Shown here: piece after piece, positions 1 to 5,978 of the stretch | Layout: every line of letters begins with the position of its first letter | Position numbering within the stretch: the first letter of the stretch is position 1 | Assembly: GCA_031281635.1 (NCBI GenBank) | Contig: JAITFC010000019.1 | Coordinates: forward strand, 1-9,172 | Reading direction: 5' to 3' | Source: Puniceicoccales bacterium | GTDB taxonomy: Bacteria > Verrucomicrobiota > Verrucomicrobiia > Opitutales > JAIRLM01 | Length of the DNA: 9,172 nt | The notes under the pieces: model-generated | The model's database searches: none | What the model was told of the DNA's origin: nothing | Seen by the model: the letters and a program-made list of their open reading frames with translations, nothing else | Made by a program: the position numbers and the translations under genes

Positions 1-138
1 CCCGCCGCAACCATGTTTTCTACAATGTTGTTATGGAATGCGGGATATGACGGAACTTGGATTTTTTTCAGGTCTTTATCCGGCGATGAAACCCGTCAAC
101 AAATCGATGCGGGTGTGCCGTTCATCACAGCAGGTTGA
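1..138 (+). CDS. Possible C-terminal end of an unrecognised protein (partial at left edge)
   Basis: Frame 1 is open from the first base to a TGA at 136-138 and gives 45 residues ending DAGVPFITAG. The segment mixes hydrophobic and charged residues (a WIFFR stretch, then SGDETRQQ) and reads like ordinary protein, but I do not recognise a family. Frame 2 is also open here, to a TAA at about 173-175, so openness alone does not prove coding. Frame 3 stops at once and the minus strand has stops in every frame. The true start would lie outside the window. It could be a real gene tail, a decayed gene or chance. Confidence 0.35.
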   Translation, partial: PAATMFSTMLLWNAGYDGTWIFFRSLSGDETRQQIDAGVPFITAG

Positions 139-161
139 GTTAGTTGTTATGTACCGTTATC

Positions 162-190
162 TTGCAGTACGTTAAAAAGTCTACTATAGT
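162..190 (+). promoter_or_regulatory. Candidate sigma70-type promoter
   Basis: TATAGT at 185-190 matches the -10 consensus at 5 of 6 positions. It lies 17 bases after TTGCAG at 162-167, which matches the -35 consensus at only 3 of 6. Transcription would begin near 197, just before a perfect hairpin at 210-226. The weak -35 keeps this tentative. It could serve a short RNA ending near 453 or read on into the gene at 500. Confidence 0.3.
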
Positions 191-209
191 TATTCGTGTT
201 GTCATTGGC

Positions 210-226
210 GCCGTGTAATTCACGGC
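210..226 (+). other. Perfect 6-bp hairpin with 5-base loop
   Basis: GCCGTG at 210-215 and CACGGC at 221-226 are perfect reverse complements around the loop TAATT. If the promoter at 162-190 is real, this hairpin forms about 13 nt from the transcript's 5' end, where it could stabilise the RNA. It is not followed by a T tract, so it is not a terminator on the plus strand. Confidence 0.4.
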
Positions 227-421
227 TTGCAGAGTTGATGTTTGCAAAAGAGTCATTGTGTGGCCAGAGCATGTTTTGGCGATTTAAGGATGGGAGTATT
301 GGCGCGTTTAAAGGCTGGAAAGATGCAACGCGATGTCGGGCAAGGGTTTTTTCTGCGCCTTACGGAGGAACGCAGCAACTGGCAACGGCGGCGCCAACGC
401 CAACCTGAATGGCTATAAAAG

Positions 422-453
422 CGGTAAAGGCACTTGCCGAGAGTTATTTTTTT
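422..453 (+). terminator. Candidate Rho-independent terminator
   Basis: CGGTAA at 422-427 pairs with TTGCCG at 434-439 (one G-U pair) around a 6-base loop. Four bases later comes a T-rich run at 444-453. The stem is short and the gap before the Ts is longer than usual, so this is a weak terminator at best. It lies about 45 bases before the start codon at 500, so it could end an upstream transcript or attenuate reading into that gene. Confidence 0.3.
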
Positions 454-499
454 GTAAAAAAAGTCTTGCTTTTTATTTTTTTTCACAGAAAAGGCGTAC

Positions 500-1750
500 A
501 TGGTTAGCAGAGTGATTCCCTCCGAAGTTCGGGTAAGCGTTTTTGGTGTACTAGATAGAATAAATGATAGCGATGATGCTACTATGCCCGATTATCTAAA
601 AGTTGTATATACTACTAATACTGAAGAAGCATGCCTCATAGTCAACAATATATTGATACGTATTTTTCCCTTTAGTTGGACGCTGCGTGTTGGATTGATG
701 AATAGAGATAGTGGACGATTGGCGCATGGATTTTTTGGCAGCAGGGTTGAATGTCAGTATGCCAGACTCAGGGCATCAATTGAAAATTCGTTTCTAAGAG
801 AAGCCATGCGGTTGTTCGAAATAGATCCTAATTTGCTATCTGGGCCAGCAAGACGGGTGTTACGGCTATGTGCGCGCTTTTCAGATGTAAATTTGCCGAC
901 GGTTGAAGAAGCTTTAATTCCACGAAAAATTATCCCCTTGCCACAGGCTCTCGACACGGGATCTTCAATATTGATGACTGGTGTAGATGATACATTACGC
1001 GTGGAATTATTTGAATCCATAGCCGGATTGCCGAATAATGTATTACACGTTGGCTTTGTCTACGGCGCAGCTAGCGCTACGCATCTTCTGTGGGCTCTCC
1101 ACACGATTGCATTAGCTGCATCAATTTCGGCGGAAGATCGACATAGTAAAAAAGCGACACCTGTGCAAAAAGAAAGAGCAAAAACACATCTAAGTGTGTG
1201 CAATAATGTTTCTTACATGACGACATATGAAAATTTTTTAGCACTACTTGCCTGTTCACTGGATATTGTTTTAGGACGGCAAAAATCACGAGGGGCGCAT
1301 AGTATGATATCCGCGATGAGATATGGAGTTGAAGTAATTGAAAGCAATTTCCGAGTGTGGCTCGCTTTTTTTGCCACATTTTACGGCATACCCATTGTGC
1401 CACATGAGGTCTCTACACTGGCGTTTAACTACATGCTATTTACAGGCAGTTTATGTCCTTCATCTTATCAACGTGTTTTCCATTGGGTATTCGCGACGGC
1501 CAGTTACACAGGAGCAGATCAAGCACACCGGGAAGCGCTTGTGAAAATAGGCGTTGATCTCATAGATCTAATATGCCCGGGAGAACTTCGTCGAGTGAAT
1601 GATTGGTTTGTTCTGGAACATCCGAACGTAGAATCGACCGTCTTTCAGAATTTACATGACATCAAGTCCTCTGCAAGGAGTTTTTCAGTCTGTATCAGAT
1701 CCATGGAATTGTTGCAAAACTATAAAGGTTGTGCTGTGTCGAAACCTTAA
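500..1750 (+). CDS. Unrecognised 416-residue protein (orphan candidate)
   Basis: This is a long uninterrupted frame from ATG 500 to TAA 1748-1750. GAAAAGG at 488-494 sits 5 bases before the ATG and is a good ribosome binding site, which supports both the start and the reality of the gene. I do not recognise a family. There is no signal peptide. Residues 181-208, 246-259, 285-300 and 308-318 are hydrophobic enough to be membrane-associated or buried helices, and residues 211-230 form a charged, Lys-rich linker. No zinc-finger, Walker or protease motif stands out. The DNA is visibly more A+T-rich than the genes to its right and its codon choice looks less biased. That fits a recently acquired or fast-evolving gene. 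It stands alone: the next gene starts 274 bases on, beyond a repeat element. An intracellular effector, a phage or element remnant, and a lineage-specific protein are all possible and cannot be separated here. Confidence 0.8.
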   Translation: MVSRVIPSEVRVSVFGVLDRINDSDDATMPDYLKVVYTTNTEEACLIVNNILIRIFPFSWTLRVGLMNRDSGRLAHGFFGSRVECQYARLRASIENSFLREAMRLFEIDPNLLSGPARRVLRLCARFSDVNLPTVEEALIPRKIIPLPQALDTGSSILMTGVDDTLRVELFESIAGLPNNVLHVGFVYGAASATHLLWALHTIALAASISAEDRHSKKATPVQKERAKTHLSVCNNVSYMTTYENFLALLACSLDIVLGRQKSRGAHSMISAMRYGVEVIESNFRVWLAFFATFYGIPIVPHEVSTLAFNYMLFTGSLCPSSYQRVFHWVFATASYTGADQAHREALVKIGVDLIDLICPGELRRVNDWFVLEHPNVESTVFQNLHDIKSSARSFSVCIRSMELLQNYKGCAVSKP

Positions 1751-1776
1751 AAGTTAAATTTCGAGAGTTTTATAAT
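1747..1776 (+). promoter_or_regulatory. Candidate promoter for the ABC transporter operon
   Basis: TATAAT at 1771-1776 is a perfect -10 hexamer. TTAAAA at 1747-1752 lies 18 bases upstream and matches the -35 consensus at 4 of 6. It overlaps the stop codon of the 416-residue gene. Transcription would start near 1783 and give a leader of about 240 nt before the GTG at 2025, with the inverted-repeat element at 1836-1911 inside that leader. It is the best promoter-like site I found ahead of the transporter genes. Confidence 0.4.
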
Positions 1777-2024
1777 GGGTCTTTTTGTTGTAAGTAACTG
1801 CGAAAATTAAACCTTTTGGAAAACCCCGATCAATAGATCCATTGCAAAATTCAAGAAAATTGCCCGAGAAGCAGCCTTAGGTGATAAATTTCAAGAATTT
1901 CGCAACGGGTCTAATCGATAGCGAGACGGCTTGAAAATGAGAGCTGCACGGCCGCGACAGGAAAGGCGAAAAGTGATTTTTTCCCATTGACTACCAGCCG
2001 CCGAAATGCAAATTTTACCACGCT
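1751..2024. other. Intergenic region ahead of the transporter operon
   Basis: This 274-base gap holds a promoter-like site overlapping its left edge, the 76-bp inverted-repeat element at 1836-1911, and a final 110 bases (1915-2024) in which I see no gene and no strong ribosome binding site. ATG 2006 and TTG 1987 open other frames into the transporter lipoprotein's signal sequence; see that entry. Confidence 0.5.
1836..1911. repeat. 76-bp inverted-repeat element, copy 1 (MITE- or REP-like)
   Basis: The ends are inverted repeats. Bases 1836-1861, starting GATCCATTGC, match the reverse complement of the right end, GACCCGTTGC inward from 1911, at 20 of 26 positions. The middle carries GCAGCCTTAGGTG at 1871-1883. 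A second copy in the same orientation lies at 8107-8171. The left arms agree at 20 of 21 bases (1839-1859 against 8110-8130) and the right parts at 26 of 32 (1884-1915 against 8144-8175). This copy has an 11-base insert at 1860-1870 that the other lacks. There is no room for a transposase. The whole element could fold into one long imperfect hairpin in RNA. The bases TA flank both ends here, compatible with a TA-type target duplication but not proof of one. From memory, the ends resemble terminal repeats of some IS5-family insertion sequences. Confidence 0.75.
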
Positions 2025-2756
2025 GTGGCTGGTTTTTTTCGTTTTTTTGTGCTGTGTGCGACGTTGTTGCAGCTGGGTTGCGGCAAAACCAATCGTGCGG
2101 ATTTGCTGCATGTTGGTCTGTCCGCGGACTATCCACCATTTGAGTTTACCGACAACGGGCAACTGGCTGGCTTTGACATTGACCTGGCTCGGATCATCGG
2201 CGGGGCCATTGGCAAGGAGGTAAAGTTTCACGACATGAACTTTTCATCCATCCTACCGTCGTTGCAGGGCAATGTGGTAGACATGGGAATTTCCACGATC
2301 ACGGCCACGGAGGAGAGGAGCGCCGACTACGCATTTTCAGATCCGTATTTTTTCGAAGAATTGCACCTTATCTCACGCGCCAAGAAGCCGCTTGACGGTT
2401 ACGAAGATCTGCGCGGCCGCCGCATCGCCTGTCAGCTCGGCTCCACCATGGAAATTTGGATGCGACGAGCGGCTCCGTCATCGGCGCATATGGTCCTGGT
2501 AGACAGTAACGTTCAGGCCATTGAGGCGCTAAAGGCGGGTTTGGTGGATGGCATCGTCGTGGACAGTTTTCAGGCAAAGGCGTTTTGCGAGCGCAATGCA
2601 GCTCTGAAGCATATTTTTCTGGACCGTTCCGGGAGCGGTTACGCCGTGGCCATGCGCAAAAATTCACCGTACCTTGAAGCGGTCAATAACACCATCAAGG
2701 ACTTGCGTGAATCTGGCGATTTAGAAAATTTGTGTAAAAAATGGGGATTGCAGTGA
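2025..2756 (+). CDS. Polar amino-acid ABC transporter substrate-binding lipoprotein (SBP_bac_3 family)
   Basis: It binds an amino acid outside the inner membrane and delivers it to the permease encoded next. Starting at GTG 2025 it has 243 residues, near the family's usual size. Residues 4-18 are a hydrophobic export signal ending at Cys19 in LLQLGC, a lipobox-like site, although Gln at -3 is unusual. The family hallmarks follow: ADYPPFEF at 34-41, GFDIDLA at 49-55, ISTITATEERSADYAFSDPYF around 89-109, and VDGIVVDS at 174-181. By comparison with HisJ, Arg98 should hold the ligand carboxylate and Asp180 its amino group. The substrate (Arg, Gln, Glu, His or Cys type) cannot be read from the sequence. 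The start is uncertain. No ribosome binding site precedes GTG 2025, and an in-frame stop at 1974-1976 bounds any extension. Two runs of seven T (2033-2039 and 2042-2048) lie in the signal region and could have shifted the frame. Confidence 0.9.
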   Translation: MAGFFRFFVLCATLLQLGCGKTNRADLLHVGLSADYPPFEFTDNGQLAGFDIDLARIIGGAIGKEVKFHDMNFSSILPSLQGNVVDMGISTITATEERSADYAFSDPYFFEELHLISRAKKPLDGYEDLRGRRIACQLGSTMEIWMRRAAPSSAHMVLVDSNVQAIEALKAGLVDGIVVDSFQAKAFCERNAALKHIFLDRSGSGYAVAMRKNSPYLEAVNNTIKDLRESGDLENLCKKWGLQ

Positions 2757-3394
2757 AATTCATCGATGCTTGCTTCTTCATCGGTTCCGGGTTGTCAGTC
2801 ACGTTTTTTCTGCTTCTCGGTGGCCTCGTCATTGGCCTAACTCTGGGCATCATCCTTGCGGTGTTGCGCTACAAAAATATTGGCCGACAACTCATTGCGC
2901 GCTACATCTCTATTCTGCGAGGAACACCTATGCTGCTGCAATTGAGCCTCATTTACTTCGCCATCCCGACTTTACTGGGGTTACAATTGAGCGTTCTCAC
3001 GGCCGGAATTTTCGCCTTTGGTCTGAACAGTTCCGCCTACATGGCAGAGATTTTTCGCGCCGGCATCGAAAGTACACCGCAGGGACAATTCGAGGCGGCG
3101 AAGGTGCTGGGTATTTCTTCACTGCATACGTGGAAAGATATCATTCTGCCGCAGGTGTTTCGCGCGATTTTTCCGGCGCTGACTGGGGAAGTAATTGCCC
3201 TACTCAAAGAGACAGCCCTGATTGCCACGATTGGGGGTGCTGATCTCATGCGAAAATCTCAAGTCCTTGCAGCTGAATATTTTACGTATTTCACGCCGCT
3301 CTGCATTGCTGGACTTTACTACTACGCCATTGTGCTTTTTGTGGAAAATCTCTCGCGAAAACTTGAGAGGAGATTGGACCGTGCTCACCATTGA
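2741..3394 (+). CDS. Amino-acid ABC transporter permease (BPD_transp_1 / HisM-GlnP type)
   Basis: This inner-membrane channel subunit moves the amino acid delivered by the upstream lipoprotein. From ATG 2741 it has 217 residues; from the better-supported GTG 2753 it has 213. Both match the family. Hydrophobic segments lie near 12-42, 62-82, 85-100, 150-165 and 185-204. RGTPMLLQL at 60-68 is typical of polar amino-acid permeases. The cytoplasmic EAA loop at 118-137 (EAAKVLGI, then DIILPQ) is the docking site for the ATPase. The gene overlaps the lipoprotein gene by 4 or 16 bases and the ATPase gene by 14, so the three are one operon. With a single permease gene the channel would be a homodimer, as in GlnP-type systems (inference). 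Confidence 0.93.
   Translation: MGIAVKFIDACFFIGSGLSVTFFLLLGGLVIGLTLGIILAVLRYKNIGRQLIARYISILRGTPMLLQLSLIYFAIPTLLGLQLSVLTAGIFAFGLNSSAYMAEIFRAGIESTPQGQFEAAKVLGISSLHTWKDIILPQVFRAIFPALTGEVIALLKETALIATIGGADLMRKSQVLAAEYFTYFTPLCIAGLYYYAIVLFVENLSRKLERRLDRAHH
2743..2747 (+). promoter_or_regulatory. Ribosome binding site that bears on the permease start
   Basis: GGGGA at 2743-2747 sits 5 bases before an in-frame GTG at 2753. That GTG overlaps the stop of the preceding gene as GTGA, a classic arrangement for coupled translation. The ATG at 2741 lies within this motif and has no comparable site ahead of it. GTG 2753 is therefore a serious alternative start for the permease. Confidence 0.5.
3365..3373 (+). 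promoter_or_regulatory. Ribosome binding site for the ATPase gene
   Basis: GAGAGGAGA at 3365-3373 is a strong Shine-Dalgarno sequence 7 bases before GTG 3381. It sits inside the end of the permease gene. It picks GTG 3381 over the far upstream in-frame codon at 3222, which would overlap the permease by about 170 bases. Confidence 0.75.
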
Positions 3395-4049
3395 CCATGT
3401 TTGCAAAACGTTTGGCACGCACACGGTTTTGCGTGATGTCTGCCTGCAAATCGACCGCGGCTGCGTTCTCGGGCTGGCAGGACCGTCTGGGGAGGGAAAG
3501 TCAACGCTATTGCGCTGCATTCAAGGTCTAGAAACCGTTGATAGCGGCAGTATTACGTGCGCAGGTCGGGTGGGATTTATGTTTCAAGATTTTCAGCTAT
3601 TTCCGCACATGTCCGTGTTGGAAAATGTTCTCTACGCGCCACTTTTGCGAGCAAAGGGGAAAATTGCCCAAAAAACGTGCATGGAAAAGGGCGAAGAATT
3701 GCTGAAGCACTTAGACATGTGGGGCTTGCGCAATCGTTACCCGCAGCAACTTTCCGGAGGACAAAAGCAAAGGGTAGCTCTTGCGCGTTCGCTCGTTTTG
3801 AACCCGGATTTACTCCTCTGTGACGAACCTACTTCTGGCCTGGACGTGGCGATGCTGTCAGATGTGGTCGCACTATTACATTCTCTGCGTGAAGAACATA
3901 CAACGATGGCTATTGCTTCCCACGATTTGTCATTTCTTGTGCAAATTTCGGACCGCATCATCATTTTGCGCCGAGGATGCATAGCTGCCGACATTGGTCC
4001 CGAACGATTTGGCGATCTGCCGCAGTTGGCGTCATCGCTGTTTGGATGA
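3381..4049 (+). CDS. Amino-acid ABC transporter ATP-binding protein (GlnQ/HisP type)
   Basis: This is the cytoplasmic ATPase that powers the permease. From GTG 3381 it has 222 residues. Motifs in order: Walker A GPSGEGKST at 34-42, Q-loop FMFQDF with Gln69, signature LSGGQKQR at 124-131, Walker B LLLCDEP at 144-150 with catalytic Glu149, D-loop SGLD at 152-155, and H-loop His181 in ASHDL. All the catalytic residues are present. The stretch between Walker A and the Q-loop is short: 26 residues, against roughly 40 in GlnQ/HisP from memory. That explains the total being below the usual 240 or so. It overlaps the permease by 14 bases and is the last gene of the transporter operon. It could be called artP- or glnQ-like, but the substrate is unknown. 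Confidence 0.93.
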   Translation: MLTIDHVCKTFGTHTVLRDVCLQIDRGCVLGLAGPSGEGKSTLLRCIQGLETVDSGSITCAGRVGFMFQDFQLFPHMSVLENVLYAPLLRAKGKIAQKTCMEKGEELLKHLDMWGLRNRYPQQLSGGQKQRVALARSLVLNPDLLLCDEPTSGLDVAMLSDVVALLHSLREEHTTMAIASHDLSFLVQISDRIIILRRGCIAADIGPERFGDLPQLASSLFG

Positions 4050-4094
4050 AAAGAATTTTGCGGCAGTGAGCGATTGGTTGGAAATTTTCATAAA

Positions 4095-5015
4095 ATGAGT
4101 ACCACAAAAAGTAGTTTTTCCGCAAAATCGGTGCAGTCGTCCAAACGCGACATTTTTTTGCTCCTCACCGTTTATTTGGGTGCAATTCTCCTCGCTGTTG
4201 CACTTTCACCTAGCATTTACGCGTGCATTCATTGGGCTAACGCGTGCTGGCCGTGCAATTTATCCAATTATCTATCTTCGCAATCATTTTCCAAAATTTT
4301 CAACCGCGTGCTCTATTTTTTCCTCTGCATCGGCTACATCCCCCTCCTTTTCCGCCGAAAATTAGCCATCCTCCGATGTCACTCCCATGAAAATGACAAA
4401 GTAATCGCTTCATTTTTCGGCTACTTTTTTGGGGGTGTCTGCGTAACTCTCGCCGTTGCCATTTTGCAAATTCAATTCTACCATTGGCACTGGCGGACGA
4501 TTTCTTGGCCAATCTCTCTCTGTCGCATTTTTGTAAGTGCCCTTACCGTCGCCATTTGCGAAGAAATTTTCTTTCGCGGGCTTCTTCTGCGCGCACTGGA
4601 AAATGCATTTGGACTCCGCTGGGCTTTGCCACTTTGCTCCATCGCTTTCGCCCATGTTCATTTTCCCAATACTGTTACCGCGAACGAATTGCAAAATTTG
4701 AGCGGTCGTCTCACAGCGACTTTGCGACTATTTTCCGGCATCGGCGCCCCGCATCGTCTCATTCCCTTCGCGTCGCTGTTCCTCCTCGGCATGCTCCTCG
4801 GCATGCTGACAGTGCGGCACCGTCGATTACTTCCCGCCATCGCATTGCACGGAGGCATCGTTTTCAGTCTCCTGCTCTATCGAAAAACTGTGTATTTTGT
4901 TCCGGCACAAGAACTATTCTGGGGGAAAAATAATTTACTTGACTTCCCACTTTGCCCACTATTCCTAACCGCATTGGTTGGTATTTGTGGGTGCATTCGG
5001 AGAAAGAATTCTTGA
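4095..5015 (+). CDS. CPBP (Abi/CAAX-like) family intramembrane metalloprotease homologue
   Basis: From ATG 4095 it has 306 residues; GGAAA at 4080-4084 is a distant, weak ribosome binding site. An in-frame TTG at 4074 would add 7 residues but is less convincing. The protein has several membrane segments (about 19-38, 70-86, 104-127, 139-155, 222-240, 249-262 and 286-300). Motif 1, EEIFFRG at 156-162, gives the Glu156-Glu157-x3-Arg161 signature. FAHVH at 185-189 fits motif 2 (Phe-x3-His). The third motif has His252 in ALHGG, but the usual Asn or Asp four residues on is Val256. Known relatives are CAAX prenyl proteases and bacteriocin-immunity proteins; many bacterial members have no known substrate. 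It lies 45 bases after the transporter ATPase and may be read with it. It overlaps ComF by up to 38 bases. Confidence 0.88.
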   Translation: MSTTKSSFSAKSVQSSKRDIFLLLTVYLGAILLAVALSPSIYACIHWANACWPCNLSNYLSSQSFSKIFNRVLYFFLCIGYIPLLFRRKLAILRCHSHENDKVIASFFGYFFGGVCVTLAVAILQIQFYHWHWRTISWPISLCRIFVSALTVAICEEIFFRGLLLRALENAFGLRWALPLCSIAFAHVHFPNTVTANELQNLSGRLTATLRLFSGIGAPHRLIPFASLFLLGMLLGMLTVRHRRLLPAIALHGGIVFSLLLYRKTVYFVPAQELFWGKNNLLDFPLCPLFLTALVGICGCIRRKNS

Positions 5016-5712
5016 TTGCCTTTGGCCGCGACGCTGTTTCCAATGCGGCAAGCCACTCGCCACCAACGGCTATTACTTGCATCTTTGCGATCATTGTGCT
5101 GGGATGCTCAACTTCATCGGTATAAATGCTTGCCCAAGATGCGGAAGGCCGTACAGCGATGATGGCCGTGGTCGCGATGACTGCCCCAATTGCCGCAGTC
5201 GTTCCTTTTCCTTTCGCAGTGGTCGTGCACTTTTTGAATGTAACGGCCTCGGACGCGCCATCATACACGAACTCAAGTATCGCAACGGCCATTTTTTATT
5301 GCCAGACATTGGCCGCTTGAGTCGAAATTTTTTTGGGGAATTGCGCGGAAAAATTCTCGTTCCCGTACCGCTGCACTGGTGGCGTCGCTGGCAGCGTGGG
5401 TACAATCAAAGTGAGTTAATCTGCCAAGTCCTTGCGCGGGAACATGATTGCCGTGTCATTCACCTGCTTCGTAGACATAAATTTAACCGTCGTCAGACCG
5501 ATCTGTGTCGCCAGGACCGCTACACCAACGTCGCCAAATCGTTTTCTCTGTGCCGGCGTGTTTTAGAAAAAAGCAACATCAACCGAAGTGAGGAAATTTA
5601 TATCGTCGATGACGTCCTAACAACCGGTTCGACGATAGACGCCTGCGCAAAAGTTTTGGAAGCTGCTGGATTTCTTTCCATTCACGCAAGAGCCGTCGCC
5701 AGAGCATTTTAA
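4978..5712 (+). CDS. ComF-family phosphoribosyltransferase-like protein
   Basis: ComF proteins take part in DNA uptake in competent bacteria and are also common in non-competent ones, where their role is unclear. The N-terminus has two zinc-binding cysteine pairs sets: Cys20-Cys23 with Cys37-Cys40, and Cys52-Cys55 with Cys69-Cys72. The type I phosphoribosyltransferase domain follows. VPVPLHWWRRWQRGYNQSEL at 128-147 is the family's core motif. RRQTDLCRQDRYTNV at 171-185 is the expected basic segment. YIVDDVLTTGST at 208-219 is the PRPP-binding loop. The length of 244 residues is normal. The start is unsure: TTG 4978 and GTG 4987 are both in frame and both lie inside the preceding gene, and neither has a clear ribosome binding site. 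No other competence genes are visible here. Confidence 0.92.
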   Translation: MVFVGAFGERILDCLWPRRCFQCGKPLATNGYYLHLCDHCAGMLNFIGINACPRCGRPYSDDGRGRDDCPNCRSRSFSFRSGRALFECNGLGRAIIHELKYRNGHFLLPDIGRLSRNFFGELRGKILVPVPLHWWRRWQRGYNQSELICQVLAREHDCRVIHLLRRHKFNRRQTDLCRQDRYTNVAKSFSLCRRVLEKSNINRSEEIYIVDDVLTTGSTIDACAKVLEAAGFLSIHARAVARAF

Positions 5713-5749
5713 AAAGTATCAGTCCCCAAGGTAGCGCCGCAATTGGCAG

Positions 5750-5974
5750 TTAAAAACCGATCGGATGTAGCAAATTTCCACAATGGCAACAAGTTATCAC
5801 AGGAGTATTTGCCGACGACCAGTGGTGACAATTTTCGCAGTAAAAGATGTGGAAATTAACATTTCGCTGCAGTCGTCGCAAAGTGGAGATTTCCGTAAAA
5901 ATGTGAATGCCGACGACTGTGCAAAGAGAAATCAGCATCAGCAAAGAAGATAATGCGCACAGCACGAAGTTCAT
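5750..5974 (-). CDS. Small membrane-anchored zinc-ribbon protein (74 residues), unrecognised
   Basis: It starts at an ATG (5974-5972) 4 bases after the stop of the membrane-protein gene upstream and ends at TAA 5752-5750. Residues 4-26 form one hydrophobic segment, followed by a charged linker (TEISTLRRLQR). The C-terminus then carries Cys46-x2-Cys49 and Cys62-x2-Cys65 (YCENCHHW, then TCCHCG), a four-cysteine zinc-ribbon pattern. That pattern in so short a frame, together with its tight spacing, is the reason I take it as a real gene. The ribosome binding site is weak, so translation may be coupled to the gene before it. The zinc ribbon would face the cytoplasm if the N-terminus is outside (inference). 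Function unknown. It converges on ComF with 37 bases between stops, and I see no clear terminator there. Confidence 0.6.
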   Translation of the reverse strand: MNFVLCALSSLLMLISLCTVVGIHIFTEISTLRRLQRNVNFHIFYCENCHHWSSANTPVITCCHCGNLLHPIGF

Positions 5975-5978
5975 GACT

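Larger units (their letters stand above)
139..499. other. 361-bp stretch without a convincing gene
   Basis: Two short overlapping open frames lie here: one from a GTG at 196 to 408 (70 codons) and one from an ATG at 333 to 515 (60 codons). Neither gives a recognisable protein or has a good ribosome binding site. The stretch does hold a promoter-like site at 162-190, a perfect 6-bp hairpin at 210-226, and a hairpin followed by a T tract at 422-453. Very T-rich DNA at 444-483 leads into the next gene. I looked for tmRNA, RNase P RNA, SRP RNA and tRNA signatures and found none. Confidence 0.5.

Noticed and set aside
253..501. 82-codon minus-strand open frame rich in Lys and Arg
   Set aside because: It is A-rich complement of the T-rich tract, has no ribosome binding site of note, and gives no family resemblance.
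2770..3243. 157-codon open frame inside the permease gene
   Set aside because: The permease frame shows the EAA loop and membrane segments. The alternative frame has neither and is His/Arg-rich.
3222..3380. Upstream extension of the ATPase gene from 3222
   Set aside because: It would overlap the permease by about 170 bases and add 53 residues not seen in this family. GTG 3381 has a strong ribosome binding site and starts just before the first ATPase strand.
4687..4703. Similarity to the repeat arm (ATTGCAAAATTTGAG) inside the CPBP gene
   Set aside because: Only one short arm matches, no inverted partner lies nearby, and it is within a coding frame, so chance is the simplest explanation.
4484..4933. 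149-codon open frame on the plus strand in another frame
   Set aside because: It is the shadow of the CPBP gene, whose frame carries the EExxxR and histidine motifs. Its own product is Arg/Ser/His-rich and looks non-coding.
4864..5292. 142-codon open frame on the minus strand
   Set aside because: It lies opposite ComF and the end of the CPBP gene, both of which have strong family motifs. Its translation is low-complexity Ala/Thr/Val-rich and has no recognisable feature.
5713..5749. Possible terminator between the convergent ComF and zinc-ribbon genes
   Set aside because: Only a 3-bp GCC/GGC hairpin is visible and there is no adequate T tract on either side.
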